5,953 nucleotides of DNA from CAZJLP01 sp964546955 (GCA_964546955.1 CAZJLP010000101.1:1-5953), one strand, 5' to 3'. Positions 1-5,435 are shown, counted from the first letter of the stretch. Numbers and translations are program-made. The notes: a model not told the origin generated them from the letters alone.

Positions 1-784
1 CGCCGGTTTTGTCGCCGAGCGCGGCCTGGATCTTGGCTTTGCGATAGATGAGCGGGAAAGACGCCGGTTGCTTGGCGATGGCAGCATCCATCCATTCAGC
101 AGCCTTTTTGAGGTCGAGCTTATGCTCTAGGTAGAACATGGCAGCTTGGGCGTACGGTTTCTTGGGCTCATCCGAAGCCATGATAGCCTCAATCTTAGCC
201 ACAAGGTCCTTCACGACGTCGACTTTGATCGGTACCGCTACGCGGGTGTTCTCCCACGACATCGTGAGCACAGCCGATTCGTCTCGGATGTGATTCAGGT
301 CGATTGTGAAAGTTTCCACCACGTCGGCGAGACGGGTTGTTTTCACCGTCGCGCGCGCGACATCGTCTTTTGCGTCGTATTTATACGCTCCCTGCCCGGG
401 AGCTTTGTTGAGGATGACCGTCCATTCTTCCGGTTCGAGTTTCGCAAATAAGGCGTACGTACCGGCCGGAACTTTGGTCCCACCGAACTCGACCGGCGTG
501 CTGAAGGTGATCTTTGTCGAGTTATTGGCACCCGCGCGCCAGACTGTGCCCCAGGCTTCCAGCCCCCCAAAGATCTTGCGGCCCTTTACTCCGGGGCGTG
601 AGTAGACGATCTCGATGTCGGTCAAGCCGACGCGTTGCTTCAGGGTCGACGCGGGACTTGGGGCGGGAAATTTGATTTCCGCGGCCGCCGGAGCAGGGTT
701 TTGAGCTGCGAGAGGCGATACGATTGCCAGCGAAAAGAGAACTGCGGACAGACAACGAAGATCGAGAACAAGCTTTGAATGCAT
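1..784 (-). CDS. DUF2911 family secreted protein, 3' end truncated by the window edge
   Basis: The reading frame is open from an ATG at 784 down to base 1, giving 261 residues with no stop, so the C-terminus lies outside the window. Residues 1-27 form a Sec signal peptide: K4 and R10, a hydrophobic core, and a likely signal peptidase I cut at LAA|Q. Residues about 40-190 match my knowledge of DUF2911, including YSRPGVKGRKIFGG (61-74), WGTVWRAGANNSTKITF (78-94), GGTKVPAGTYALF (101-113) and WTVILNKAPGQGAYKYD (121-137). Residues about 190-261 are helical and TPR-like (AAMFYLEHKLDLKKAAEW, then a second helix pair), as in longer family members. The biochemical function of DUF2911 is not known to me; a periplasmic or surface location is inferred. 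No Shine-Dalgarno sequence precedes the ATG and no alternative start lies close upstream. Family assignment is firm; role is unknown. Confidence 0.9.
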   Translation of the reverse strand, partial: MHSKLVLDLRCLSAVLFSLAIVSPLAAQNPAPAAAEIKFPAPSPASTLKQRVGLTDIEIVYSRPGVKGRKIFGGLEAWGTVWRAGANNSTKITFSTPVEFGGTKVPAGTYALFAKLEPEEWTVILNKAPGQGAYKYDAKDDVARATVKTTRLADVVETFTIDLNHIRDESAVLTMSWENTRVAVPIKVDVVKDLVAKIEAIMASDEPKKPYAQAAMFYLEHKLDLKKAAEWMDAAIAKQPASFPLIYRKAKIQAALGDKTG

Positions 785-969
785 GGTGAAGGAGTGTTGG
801 GAGTAACCGAGGTTCGCGGTGGATGCGACGCGCGAGTCAGCAGACAAACGGGAACCCGCACCGATTTCAATCGTGATACGGCTCAATCGACGCGCTGCGT
901 GCGGGCATAGTCATGGCTACCGCTGCAGCAGGGTGGAACCTGCCGCCCCGCAGGTTCGATCGAAGACGC
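785..969. other. Intergenic spacer between isomerase and DUF2911 gene
   Basis: This 185-bp spacer between two minus-strand genes has no convincing coding frame. It holds the palindrome at 936-957 just after the isomerase stop. It should also contain the promoter of the DUF2911 gene if that gene is transcribed separately. A TTGAAA-like hexamer is visible on the minus strand, but no good -10 partner, so no promoter is called. Confidence 0.6.
936..957 (-). repeat. Perfect 8-bp palindrome after the isomerase gene, REP-like copy A
   Basis: GAACCTGC (936-943) and GCAGGTTC (950-957) are perfect inverted repeats around a 6-nt loop. The hairpin starts 12 bases past the isomerase stop on the minus strand, so it could mark the 3' end of that mRNA. 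There is no T-tract on either side, so it is not a classical Rho-independent terminator. The surrounding 26 bases (932-957) resemble a second intergenic element at 4482-4507, which favours a dispersed palindromic repeat. Confidence 0.6.
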
Positions 970-1629
970 TCAAGACCCCTTGCGGACGCTTACTTTTCGC
1001 ATGATGACCGGCGTTGTGGGCGAACTTTCGTTGCCATCCATTCCGCGCTTCTTCGGCGTCTGGACCAGAGCGTCCACCACCTCGATGCCTTTGATCACGC
1101 GGCCGAAAATGGTGTAATTGGGCTGCAGAGGATAATCATTATGCAGAATGAAGAACTGGCTCCCATTGGTGTTGGGGCCTGCGTTCGCCATCGCGACCAA
1201 ACCGCGCTTGTAGCCGTTTCGATAGAGCGGCGCGTCAGCGTTTATTTCATCGGCGAAGGTGCCGCCCCACGCGCTTTCGCCACCCGTTCCGTCCCCCTTG
1301 GGGTCCCCGCCTTGCATCATGAATCCCGCAATAATGCGATGAAAAGTCAGCCCGTTGTAGTAGCCGCGCTCGGCCAGCAAACGGAAGTTCTCCGTCGTGT
1401 TTGGCGCTTCCGTTCGCAGCAACTCGAATTCGATCGTTCCTTTGTCCGTCTCGATCACCGCGACAAGCGGACCCGCCGGGGGCGGGGCGCTGGGGGTGGG
1501 GGCTCCCATCTGGCGAGACTCGCCGCAACCGCTGAGAAAGACGGCCAGGGCCGCCAGGACGGCCAGAGCCGGTGCAAGGCGAATACCTGAAAGACAAAAT
1601 GAAGCACGGATGGGAGCGTTGGAGTTCAT
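970..1629 (-). CDS. Cyclophilin-type peptidyl-prolyl cis-trans isomerase, lipoprotein
   Basis: A 219-aa protein expected to catalyse cis-trans isomerisation of Xaa-Pro bonds and assist folding of exported proteins. Residues 1-34 are a lipoprotein signal peptide ending in lipobox LSGC with Cys35. The next residue is Gly, so there is no Asp inner-membrane retention signal, and outer-membrane anchoring is inferred. A Pro-rich linker (about 40-53) leads to the cyclophilin domain (about 54-217). Hallmarks are FHRIIAGFMMQGGDP (96-110), with the catalytic Arg, Phe and Gln of the FHR and GFxxQGG segments, GDGTGG (112-117), MANAGPNTNGSQFFI (147-161) and YTIFGRVIKG (172-181). The human CypA Trp121 position is not Trp here, as is common in bacterial members. 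ATG 1629 is preferred over an in-frame ATG at 1665: it gives a normal signal peptide, and a TATGAT box lies between the two, inside the longer reading. Family is clear; which bacterial paralogue it is cannot be told. Confidence 0.95.
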   Translation of the reverse strand: MNSNAPIRASFCLSGIRLAPALAVLAALAVFLSGCGESRQMGAPTPSAPPPAGPLVAVIETDKGTIEFELLRTEAPNTTENFRLLAERGYYNGLTFHRIIAGFMMQGGDPKGDGTGGESAWGGTFADEINADAPLYRNGYKRGLVAMANAGPNTNGSQFFILHNDYPLQPNYTIFGRVIKGIEVVDALVQTPKKRGMDGNESSPTTPVIMRKVSVRKGS

Positions 1630-1638
1630 GGACCCACT

Positions 1639-1665
1639 ATCATAGGCCGCTGGGCTTTGAGGCAA
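1639..1665 (-). promoter_or_regulatory. Candidate promoter of the isomerase gene, very close to its ATG
   Basis: On the minus strand TATGAT (1644-1639) matches the sigma-70 -10 consensus at five of six positions. TTGCCT (1665-1660) is a possible -35, but with a short 15-bp spacer. Only 9 bases separate the -10 from ATG 1629, so transcription would start about 1 to 4 bases before the start codon. This also argues against the longer reading from 1665, whose codons would overlap the promoter. Visual call only. Confidence 0.4.
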
Positions 1666-1673
1666 TTCCCGCG

Positions 1674-1702
1674 TTGCACGTCATAAGGATTCGTCCTATT
1701 TT
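1674..1702 (+). promoter_or_regulatory. Weak candidate promoter for the membrane protein gene
   Basis: TTGCAC (1674-1679) and TATTTT (1697-1702) lie exactly 17 bp apart. The -35 matches consensus at three positions and the -10 at four. A start near 1709 would give a 5' untranslated region of about 140 bases, which would include the GGGCG/CGCCC hairpin region. Such matches are frequent by chance. Confidence 0.25.
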
Positions 1703-1721
1703 TGGGCGTGGTTCGCCCTAT
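1690..1721 (+). repeat. Short direct repeat, TTCG[T/C]CCTAT, 22-bp period
   Basis: TTCGTCCTAT (1690-1699) and TTCGCCCTAT (1712-1721) differ at one base and lie 22 bp apart, about two helical turns, so both face the same side of the DNA. They overlap and follow the -10 of the weak plus-strand promoter. This is the layout expected of a tandem operator for a dimeric regulator, but no known regulator is recognised. A related ATCGCCCTCC occurs near 1800. Confidence 0.3.
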
Positions 1722-1850
1722 GTCAGAATGCCCGGTGTGGACCGAATGCGTGACCCTCCTCGCGAGAGTAACCGTCACCGCGCGGTATTCGGCATAAGTA
1801 TCGCCCTCCAACGACGAGCAGGGAGCTTGCGGTGGCGTGAATAGTGGGGA

Positions 1851-2327
1851 ATGTATGAGATGAAACCGCCAGAAGATCGTGACTCGGATTTCAATCCGGC
1901 GGCGGTGGTGTGTGCGCGGATCGTCTGCCTTGTTTACCTCGTTAGCGCCTGCGCCGCGATCGTGTGTTTAATCTACGCGTTTGCGACGCGCGACGGAGCA
2001 CCCTTGCTCGTGGGGTTGGCCGCGGGCGCGACGGCGTGGGTGTGCCGGAGTTGGCTGCAGCAGCCGGAGCATTTTGAATTGATACGCGGCGTGTTTGAAG
2101 ACGCGGCGGAACAAGGCAGAAGTTTTCCGCGCCTGGAGGAGTCTGCGCGGCCCGCTGAAAAATTGACGGCGTTGCTCCGCGACTTGCATGCCTTGGAACG
2201 AAAGCGGGGCCGGCGCGATTTCGATCCGTGGGCGCTTCAATCACTGCGGAATGAAATCAAGTCCCTCGTCGCCGAGGAACCGGTCCTGCGGGAGCTCCTG
2301 GAGCGCCCGGTTAAACCCCGACTGTGA
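1851..2327 (+). CDS. Small two-helix membrane protein, function unknown
   Basis: A 158-aa protein that I do not recognise. A short acidic N-terminus is followed by two hydrophobic segments, about 17-44 (rich in Ala, Val, Cys and Leu) and about 50-68. They are separated by a tight polar turn (ATRDGA), so they form a hairpin with both ends on the same side of the membrane. The rest (about 70-158) is soluble, charged and mostly helical, with heptad-like Leu spacing (KLTALLRDLHALERKRGRR and the stretch 129-150), so it may self-associate. Two starts are possible. ATG 1851 gives the full length. ATG 1860 is placed better behind GGGGA (1846-1850, 9-base gap), which touches the first ATG, so residues 1-3 may not be translated. 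Frame and codon use support a real gene. It converges with the TPR lipoprotein gene, leaving 27 bp between their stops. Confidence 0.75.
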   Translation: MYEMKPPEDRDSDFNPAAVVCARIVCLVYLVSACAAIVCLIYAFATRDGAPLLVGLAAGATAWVCRSWLQQPEHFELIRGVFEDAAEQGRSFPRLEESARPAEKLTALLRDLHALERKRGRRDFDPWALQSLRNEIKSLVAEEPVLRELLERPVKPRL

Positions 2328-2354
2328 GGCTATCCTTGTATTCGGCTGGGTCGA

Positions 2355-2705
2355 TCAACGGCGGGCTTTCTCGCGTTTCGAGATCAAATCGGCGACACGG
2401 TTTCTGGCCGAGTAGGCAAAGGGCGAAGCCGGGTAGTGCAGGAGCACGTGTTTATACGCTTCGATTGCCTCGTGAAATTTGAACTGTTCCTCGTAGCACC
2501 GGCCGCGCAGGAAGGCGATTTCGGGCAGCCGTTCCGGTTCGTCGCTCCCCCGCGTTTCCACGCGCGTCAATTCGCTCAGTGTCTCCTGGAGCTTGCCGTC
2601 CTCAAACAGTTGGTACGCGTAACGCAGAGGTCCGTGGGCAGCTGAACTGCAGGCGGCCCCTGCCAAAGCGAGGCAGCAAACCGCAAATGCGAAGAGATGG
2701 CGCAT
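2355..2705 (-). CDS. Small TPR-like envelope lipoprotein
   Basis: A 116-aa exported protein. Residues 1-18 are a signal peptide ending GAAC with Cys19. This is lipobox-like, but the -3 residue is Gly rather than Leu, so lipidation is probable, not certain. The mature part reads as two helical TPR-type hairpins: about 27-50 (YAYQLFEDGKLQETLSELTR) and about 61-108, with EAIEAYKHVLLHYPASPFA. The YPxSPxAxxA pattern is typical of TPR repeats in BamD- and CpoB-like envelope proteins, but at about 97 mature residues it is far shorter than either, so it is not called as one. ATG 2705 is chosen because the longer reading from 2771 would overlap the upstream TonB_C gene and lose the signal peptide. It starts 19 bp after that gene's stop with no clear Shine-Dalgarno site, so translational coupling is likely. 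Probable role: a protein-binding partner in the envelope. Confidence 0.85.
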   Translation of the reverse strand: MRHLFAFAVCCLALAGAACSSAAHGPLRYAYQLFEDGKLQETLSELTRVETRGSDEPERLPEIAFLRGRCYEEQFKFHEAIEAYKHVLLHYPASPFAYSARNRVADLISKREKARR

Positions 2706-2724
2706 GATGCCAGGTTGCGGCTCG

Positions 2725-4392
2725 CTACTTCGCCGCGGGCGGCGTGCCGAAAGAAATGGGCATCCGGGCAAACGCCTCGGTGGGTTTTCCCTCTTTGAGC
2801 GGAGGCTCGAATTGCCAGCGCGCGACGGCGGTCAATGCAGGATAGATCAATTTCGGATCGTCCGCGCGCGCGGCGTGGGGAAAATGCACCCGTCCTGTGC
2901 GATCGATATAGAAGGCAACCTCAACGACACCCGTCGGCATGTCGCCGGTGTAAATCGGCGCGATTTTGAACTTTGAAACCGGTTTGGCGTCTAGGTCCCG
3001 GAGGGCGCAGATCGTTGAAGGAGACTGCTGGATACGCTGAAGCAACGCTCGTCCGGTCGCGTCCAGGCCGGAGTCCCGATCTTCCGGCTGAAAATTCATC
3101 GCTTGGGCGACCAGCGTCTGTGTGGGTTTGCCGTCGAGTTGGGCTGGAATGAACGTCGATGCCCGAGCCGCGGCCGCCGCCGAATCGCCGAACTCGGGCG
3201 AGGAGGTTTGGTCGACTCTCACGCCCGCGACTTTGCCCGTCTCGTCGATCAGCATCGTCACGGTTGCACTGCCTTTCTTTCCCTCTTTGAGTGCTTCGAA
3301 CGGATAAACGGGGGTCACCATGATTTTCGGCTGAGGCGGTCGGTCATACCGGTACTTCTCCGGCAGGTCTTTTTTCGATGAGCCTTTGATGCGGTAGGGG
3401 TCCGCGCCGTGCATTCCTTCGAAGCGGAATGCGACGGGTTGGATCATGCGGGTTCGGACTGGTTTTCCCCGCACCGTTCCGGGAGCGAAGGACCATTTGA
3501 GGATGGACGCGATCGCCGGCGCTTCGAAATCCGGATGGGACGACTTCAAGACGGTGGGACTCACGACCCGCCCGCGTTCGTCTACAATAAAGGCCACGTC
3601 CACTTCGCCAATATTGCCCGATTTTTTTAGCGAGTTCGGGTAGACTAGGGGAGCTTTGACGAGAAGCTTGGGTATCTCGAAGTAGAGGGCATTCGCATTG
3701 GGGATGATGGCGTGAAACTCGATCTCCCGCGCAACCGGCTGGCCGCCGGAGTGCGCCGGTGAGAATTTCCAGCTTTCAATCATGGCCTTGGCCGCGTCCG
3801 TGACCTCTGTTGTTTTCGCAACCACCAAGGCCTCTGGATCAGGTGGTTCCAGGCTCATGGCTTGCAGTTCCAGCACGCTCGCCTTGCCCGAGCTGTCCAC
3901 GCGCGCGCGCACCGCGTAGCGGGGCGAATTTAAGTTTCGATCGAGCGCCGGAATCGCGGTGAGAAAGGCGGCTTCCTCGATCCGCGGCGAAGTCTCGCTC
4001 GGCCGGGCAGCGGCCGTCTCCGGGTTGAAAAGGACAGCGATGCGGCATGACGCCTCGATCGGTCGCCCCTGGCGCTTCGCGGGGCTGAACCGCCACCGGG
4101 AAACCACGTCGTCTAATTCCTTGCCGGCCTGTTTCCAGCCGTGAATCGCAGTCTCGATCACTTTGCCTTTTTCGCTGACGCGCACATCGACGAAGGCCAC
4201 ATGCAGTGGAGTATGCTTTTTCCACGCCGCCGGGTATGGGGGCGCCGCTTTCTTCACAAACCGCGGAGCTTCGTCCGCCGTCGGCAGCCCTTCAATCGCG
4301 AGCACCTGAGGCTCGCCCACGGTGACCTCTTGAGCGAAGCATGAAACGGCAAAAATTGACGCGACGAAACAGACAGCTGGGAGGTGGACCAT
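2725..4392 (-). CDS. Secreted protein with five TonB_C-like modules
   Basis: A 555-aa protein. Residues 1-20 are a Sec signal peptide with a likely cut after CFA|Q; its n-region carries only a His as possible charge. The rest repeats the TonB C-terminal fold about five times, each ending in W/T-x-F-x-P-A-x-x-x-G-(K/R/Q)-P: modules at about 50-122, 156-230, 244-325, 354-434 and 476-548. Modules 3 and 4 keep the full pattern (PxVYP near the start, then VDVAFIVDERGRV or ATVTMLIDETGKV); modules 2 and 5 are more diverged. Classical TonB has one such domain, an uncleaved inner-membrane anchor and a Pro-rich spacer; the last two are absent here. It is therefore unlikely to transduce proton-motive force and is better seen as a periplasmic binding or scaffold protein. 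The start is well supported: AGGA lies 7 bases before ATG 4392 and an in-frame TAG lies just upstream (4404-4402). Co-transcribed with the TPR lipoprotein downstream. Confidence 0.9.
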   Translation of the reverse strand: MVHLPAVCFVASIFAVSCFAQEVTVGEPQVLAIEGLPTADEAPRFVKKAAPPYPAAWKKHTPLHVAFVDVRVSEKGKVIETAIHGWKQAGKELDDVVSRWRFSPAKRQGRPIEASCRIAVLFNPETAAARPSETSPRIEEAAFLTAIPALDRNLNSPRYAVRARVDSSGKASVLELQAMSLEPPDPEALVVAKTTEVTDAAKAMIESWKFSPAHSGGQPVAREIEFHAIIPNANALYFEIPKLLVKAPLVYPNSLKKSGNIGEVDVAFIVDERGRVVSPTVLKSSHPDFEAPAIASILKWSFAPGTVRGKPVRTRMIQPVAFRFEGMHGADPYRIKGSSKKDLPEKYRYDRPPQPKIMVTPVYPFEALKEGKKGSATVTMLIDETGKVAGVRVDQTSSPEFGDSAAAAARASTFIPAQLDGKPTQTLVAQAMNFQPEDRDSGLDATGRALLQRIQQSPSTICALRDLDAKPVSKFKIAPIYTGDMPTGVVEVAFYIDRTGRVHFPHAARADDPKLIYPALTAVARWQFEPPLKEGKPTEAFARMPISFGTPPAAK

Positions 4393-4399
4393 GAAATTT

Positions 4400-4403
4400 T
4401 CCT
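4400..4403 (-). promoter_or_regulatory. Ribosome binding site of the TonB_C gene
   Basis: On the minus strand AGGA is followed by 7 bases and then ATG 4392, a standard Shine-Dalgarno placement. It supports this start and contrasts with most other genes here, which lack a usable site. Confidence 0.6.
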
Positions 4404-4474
4404 ACCGAACTTTTCCGTCCGAGCGAGTAAAATTCCCTCGCGGCACCTGGCGGGAAAATACGACAGCGGCTCGT

Positions 4475-4485
4475 CACCTTAGGTG
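4475..4485. promoter_or_regulatory. 11-bp palindrome CACCTTAGGTG, candidate operator
   Basis: CACCT and AGGTG are perfect inverted repeats around one central T, centred 88 bp upstream of the TonB_C ATG. The same five-base core recurs in either orientation at 4382-4386, 4444-4448, 4503-4507 and 4593-4597. This suggests a protein-binding site, but no known regulator is recognised. It partly overlaps the REP-like element, which may account for some of the pattern. Confidence 0.3.
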
Positions 4486-4507
4486 GAACCGGCCGTCGCG
4501 GCAGGTG
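4482..4507 (+). repeat. REP-like palindromic element, copy B
   Basis: The first 14 bases match the element at 932-945 at 13 positions (GGTGGAACC, then GCCG). Both elements end in GCAGGT after a one-base length difference. Copy B folds as ACC/GGT plus GCCG/CGGC around a TCG loop with one G-A mismatch. Both copies lie between genes. This fits an extragenic palindromic repeat family, inferred from the few copies visible. Confidence 0.45.
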
Positions 4508-4677
4508 AGTTTGAAGCCTCTGGAACTCGGATCGACGAGAACGCCGATCGCGCGGAACGGGGTGAGGAAGGAATTATTGAACCGGACTGAAACACCTAGG
4601 GTCTCTCCCTGGGTATCCCGGCGTTGGTCCCAACCGAAATTGAAGGGTTTTCCGCATCGTTCTTGGCGCACCGGATT

Positions 4678-4686
4678 TGCTATGAT
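4678..4686 (+). promoter_or_regulatory. Extended -10 promoter just before the first response regulator
   Basis: TGC directly precedes TATGAT (4681-4686), giving the extended -10 form TGn-TATGAT, five of six on consensus. No good -35 is seen at 16-18 bp, which extended -10 promoters tolerate. The -10 ends 9 bases before ATG 4696, so transcription would begin at about 4692-4695. That would make GGAGG (4691-4695), which abuts the ATG, useless as a ribosome site and the mRNA effectively leaderless. Confidence 0.5.
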
Positions 4687-4695
4687 TTTCGGAGG

Positions 4696-5157
4696 ATGAA
4701 TCCTGCCACCGACGCGTACTCTGCCCTGTTTTCGACTGCGGACGTCCGGTTGCGCGTGCTCGTCGTGGACGACAATCCGTTGGACGTCCAAGTGGCGCGC
4801 GGTGTCTTTCGATGGCTTGGTCACGAAGTGGAGGTCGCGTCTTCCGGCACCGAGGCGCTGGGAGCGCTGCGGCAAGTACCCTATGATCTCGTCCTGATGG
4901 ACCTGGAAATGGACGGATTGAGCGGCTTCCAAACGACGCGTCTGATCAGAGCCGCGCAGATCTCGGGACGCCAGCCGTGGATCATTGGACTGACCGGAGG
5001 CGATTTTGCCGGCACCGAGGACCGTTGCCTTGCGGCGGGGATGGACGACTTTCATGAAGGCAAACCGCTTCGATTTTCGACCCTGAGACGGCTGCTCGCG
5101 AGGCTGTTTGAAACTCGCGCCGCTGAGTGGGACCCGCGAGCGCACTGCGCGAGATAG
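4696..5157 (+). CDS. Single-domain CheY-like response regulator
   Basis: A 153-aa receiver protein expected to accept phosphate from a histidine kinase. The domain spans about 19-138, with acidic pair D25/D26 (VLVVDDN), phospho-acceptor D69 (LVLMD, followed by LEMDGLSGF), switch T100 (IIGLTGG) and K123 (EGKP), so all catalytic residues are present. The D69 region and the following TTRLIR resemble receivers fused to hybrid kinases or used in phosphorelays. There is no DNA-binding or enzymatic output domain; the 15-residue tail is short and polar. It would therefore act by protein contact or as a phosphate shuttle. ATG 4696 is preferred to a TTG 24 codons upstream because the receiver needs no extra N-terminus and the promoter -10 lies inside that extension. 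GGAGG touches the ATG with no spacer, which is abnormal. No partner kinase lies in the window. Confidence 0.9.
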   Translation: MNPATDAYSALFSTADVRLRVLVVDDNPLDVQVARGVFRWLGHEVEVASSGTEALGALRQVPYDLVLMDLEMDGLSGFQTTRLIRAAQISGRQPWIIGLTGGDFAGTEDRCLAAGMDDFHEGKPLRFSTLRRLLARLFETRAAEWDPRAHCAR

Positions 5158-5184
5158 GGGCGGATTAAGCCTCTTACTGGTTTC

Positions 5185-5237
5185 CAGCGTGGTCCGGAAA
5201 GGGAAACGGTTAAGTCTCCCTTTCCGGAAGAACGCTG
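5185..5237 (+). repeat. Large compound hairpin, 18 base pairs
   Basis: TCCGGAAAGGGA (5193-5204) pairs perfectly with TCCCTTTCCGGA (5217-5228) around a 12-nt loop. After a 2/3-base internal loop, CAGCGT (5185-5190) pairs with ACGCTG (5232-5237). The structure starts 27 bases past the stop of the first response regulator. No T-run follows, so it is not a canonical terminator; it could still stabilise or process a 3' end, or act as an attenuator or small-RNA stem. Confidence 0.6.
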
Positions 5238-5289
5238 ACTCATCGCGAGGCGACGTTGTCGACAGCTCACCTTGTGATGCGCCAGCGTA

Positions 5290-5313
5290 GAACCGGGTTT
5301 ACGACTCCGGTTC
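5290..5313 (+). repeat. 7-bp palindrome GAACCGG/CCGGTTC, possible REP-like copy C
   Basis: GAACCGG (5290-5296) and CCGGTTC (5307-5313) are perfect inverted repeats around a 10-nt loop. The flanks GTAGAACC and GGTTCG resemble copy A (GTGGAACC and GGTTCG at 933-958), so it may be a diverged member of the same family. The loop is unrelated. Confidence 0.4.
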
Positions 5314-5435
5314 GGAAAAGAGTCTTGGTCGCTTGGCTCAGGCCCCGGCCGGATAGCGGTTAAAAGGGCGGGTAGTCTCGTAGGGAGTTGCTCTCCTGCA
5401 GAAGCTTACATCTTCGCAAATAATTAGCAACAGTG

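Larger units (their letters stand above)
1630..1850. other. Divergent intergenic region
   Basis: This 221-bp spacer separates the minus-strand isomerase from the plus-strand membrane protein gene and must hold the control signals for both. Visible elements are the isomerase -10 (1639-1644), a weak plus-strand promoter (1674-1702), a 10-base direct repeat with 22-bp period (1690-1721) and a small hairpin, GGGCG/CGCCC (1704-1708/1714-1718). Short frames crossing it look like chance. Confidence 0.6.
4393..4695. other. Divergent intergenic region with palindromes and repeated CACCT boxes
   Basis: About 300 bp between the minus-strand TonB_C gene and the plus-strand response regulator. It holds the 11-bp palindrome CACCTTAGGTG (4475-4485), a REP-like element (4482-4507) and further CACCT/AGGTG boxes at 4444-4448, 4503-4507 and 4593-4597. 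A plus-strand extended -10 lies at 4678-4686. A minus-strand frame from GTG 4671 to TGA 4474 could encode 65 residues with some protein-like character (for example RFNNSFLTPFRAIGVLVDP), but its end lies inside the REP-like element and it has no ribosome site, so it is not called as a gene. Confidence 0.55.

Noticed and set aside
349..360. Alternating CG run (also near 3900) as a structural signal
   Set aside because: Both runs lie inside well-supported genes and follow from Ala/Arg codons in GC-rich DNA.
913..1590. 225-codon plus-strand frame
   Set aside because: It lies antisense to the cyclophilin gene, whose motifs are unmistakable; its own translation is Arg/His-rich and shows no domain.
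1684..1702. AGGA-TTCG-TCCT followed by ATTTTT, terminator-like
   Set aside because: The stem is only 4 bp, and there is no plus-strand gene upstream to terminate; the T-run fits a -10 element better.
1704..1718. GGGCG/CGCCC hairpin next to a T-tract
   Set aside because: The T-run precedes the stem on the plus strand and becomes an A-run on the minus strand, so it is not a terminator in either direction.
2328..2354. Possible bidirectional terminator between convergent genes
   Set aside because: The 27-bp gap has no inverted repeat or T-tract.
2355..2705. BamD or CpoB identity for the TPR lipoprotein
   Set aside because: It has only about two repeats and 116 residues, far shorter than either family; the shared YPxSPxA pattern is general to TPR proteins.
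4624..4695. Longer start (TTG 4624) for the first response regulator
   Set aside because: It adds 24 residues outside the receiver fold, uses a rare start codon without a ribosome site, and would place the -10 box inside the coding sequence.
4391..4699. Plus-strand 102-codon frame whose TGA overlaps the response regulator ATG (ATGA)
   Set aside because: The overlap looks like translational coupling, but the translation is rich in Arg, Ser and Pro with no hydrophobic core. It starts inside the divergent TonB_C start and reads through the promoter and palindromes, so it is likely chance.
4474..5145. 223-codon minus-strand frame antisense to the first response regulator
   Set aside because: Most of it is the reverse of the receiver gene and has low-complexity charged composition. 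Only its last about 65 codons look at all protein-like and are discussed separately.
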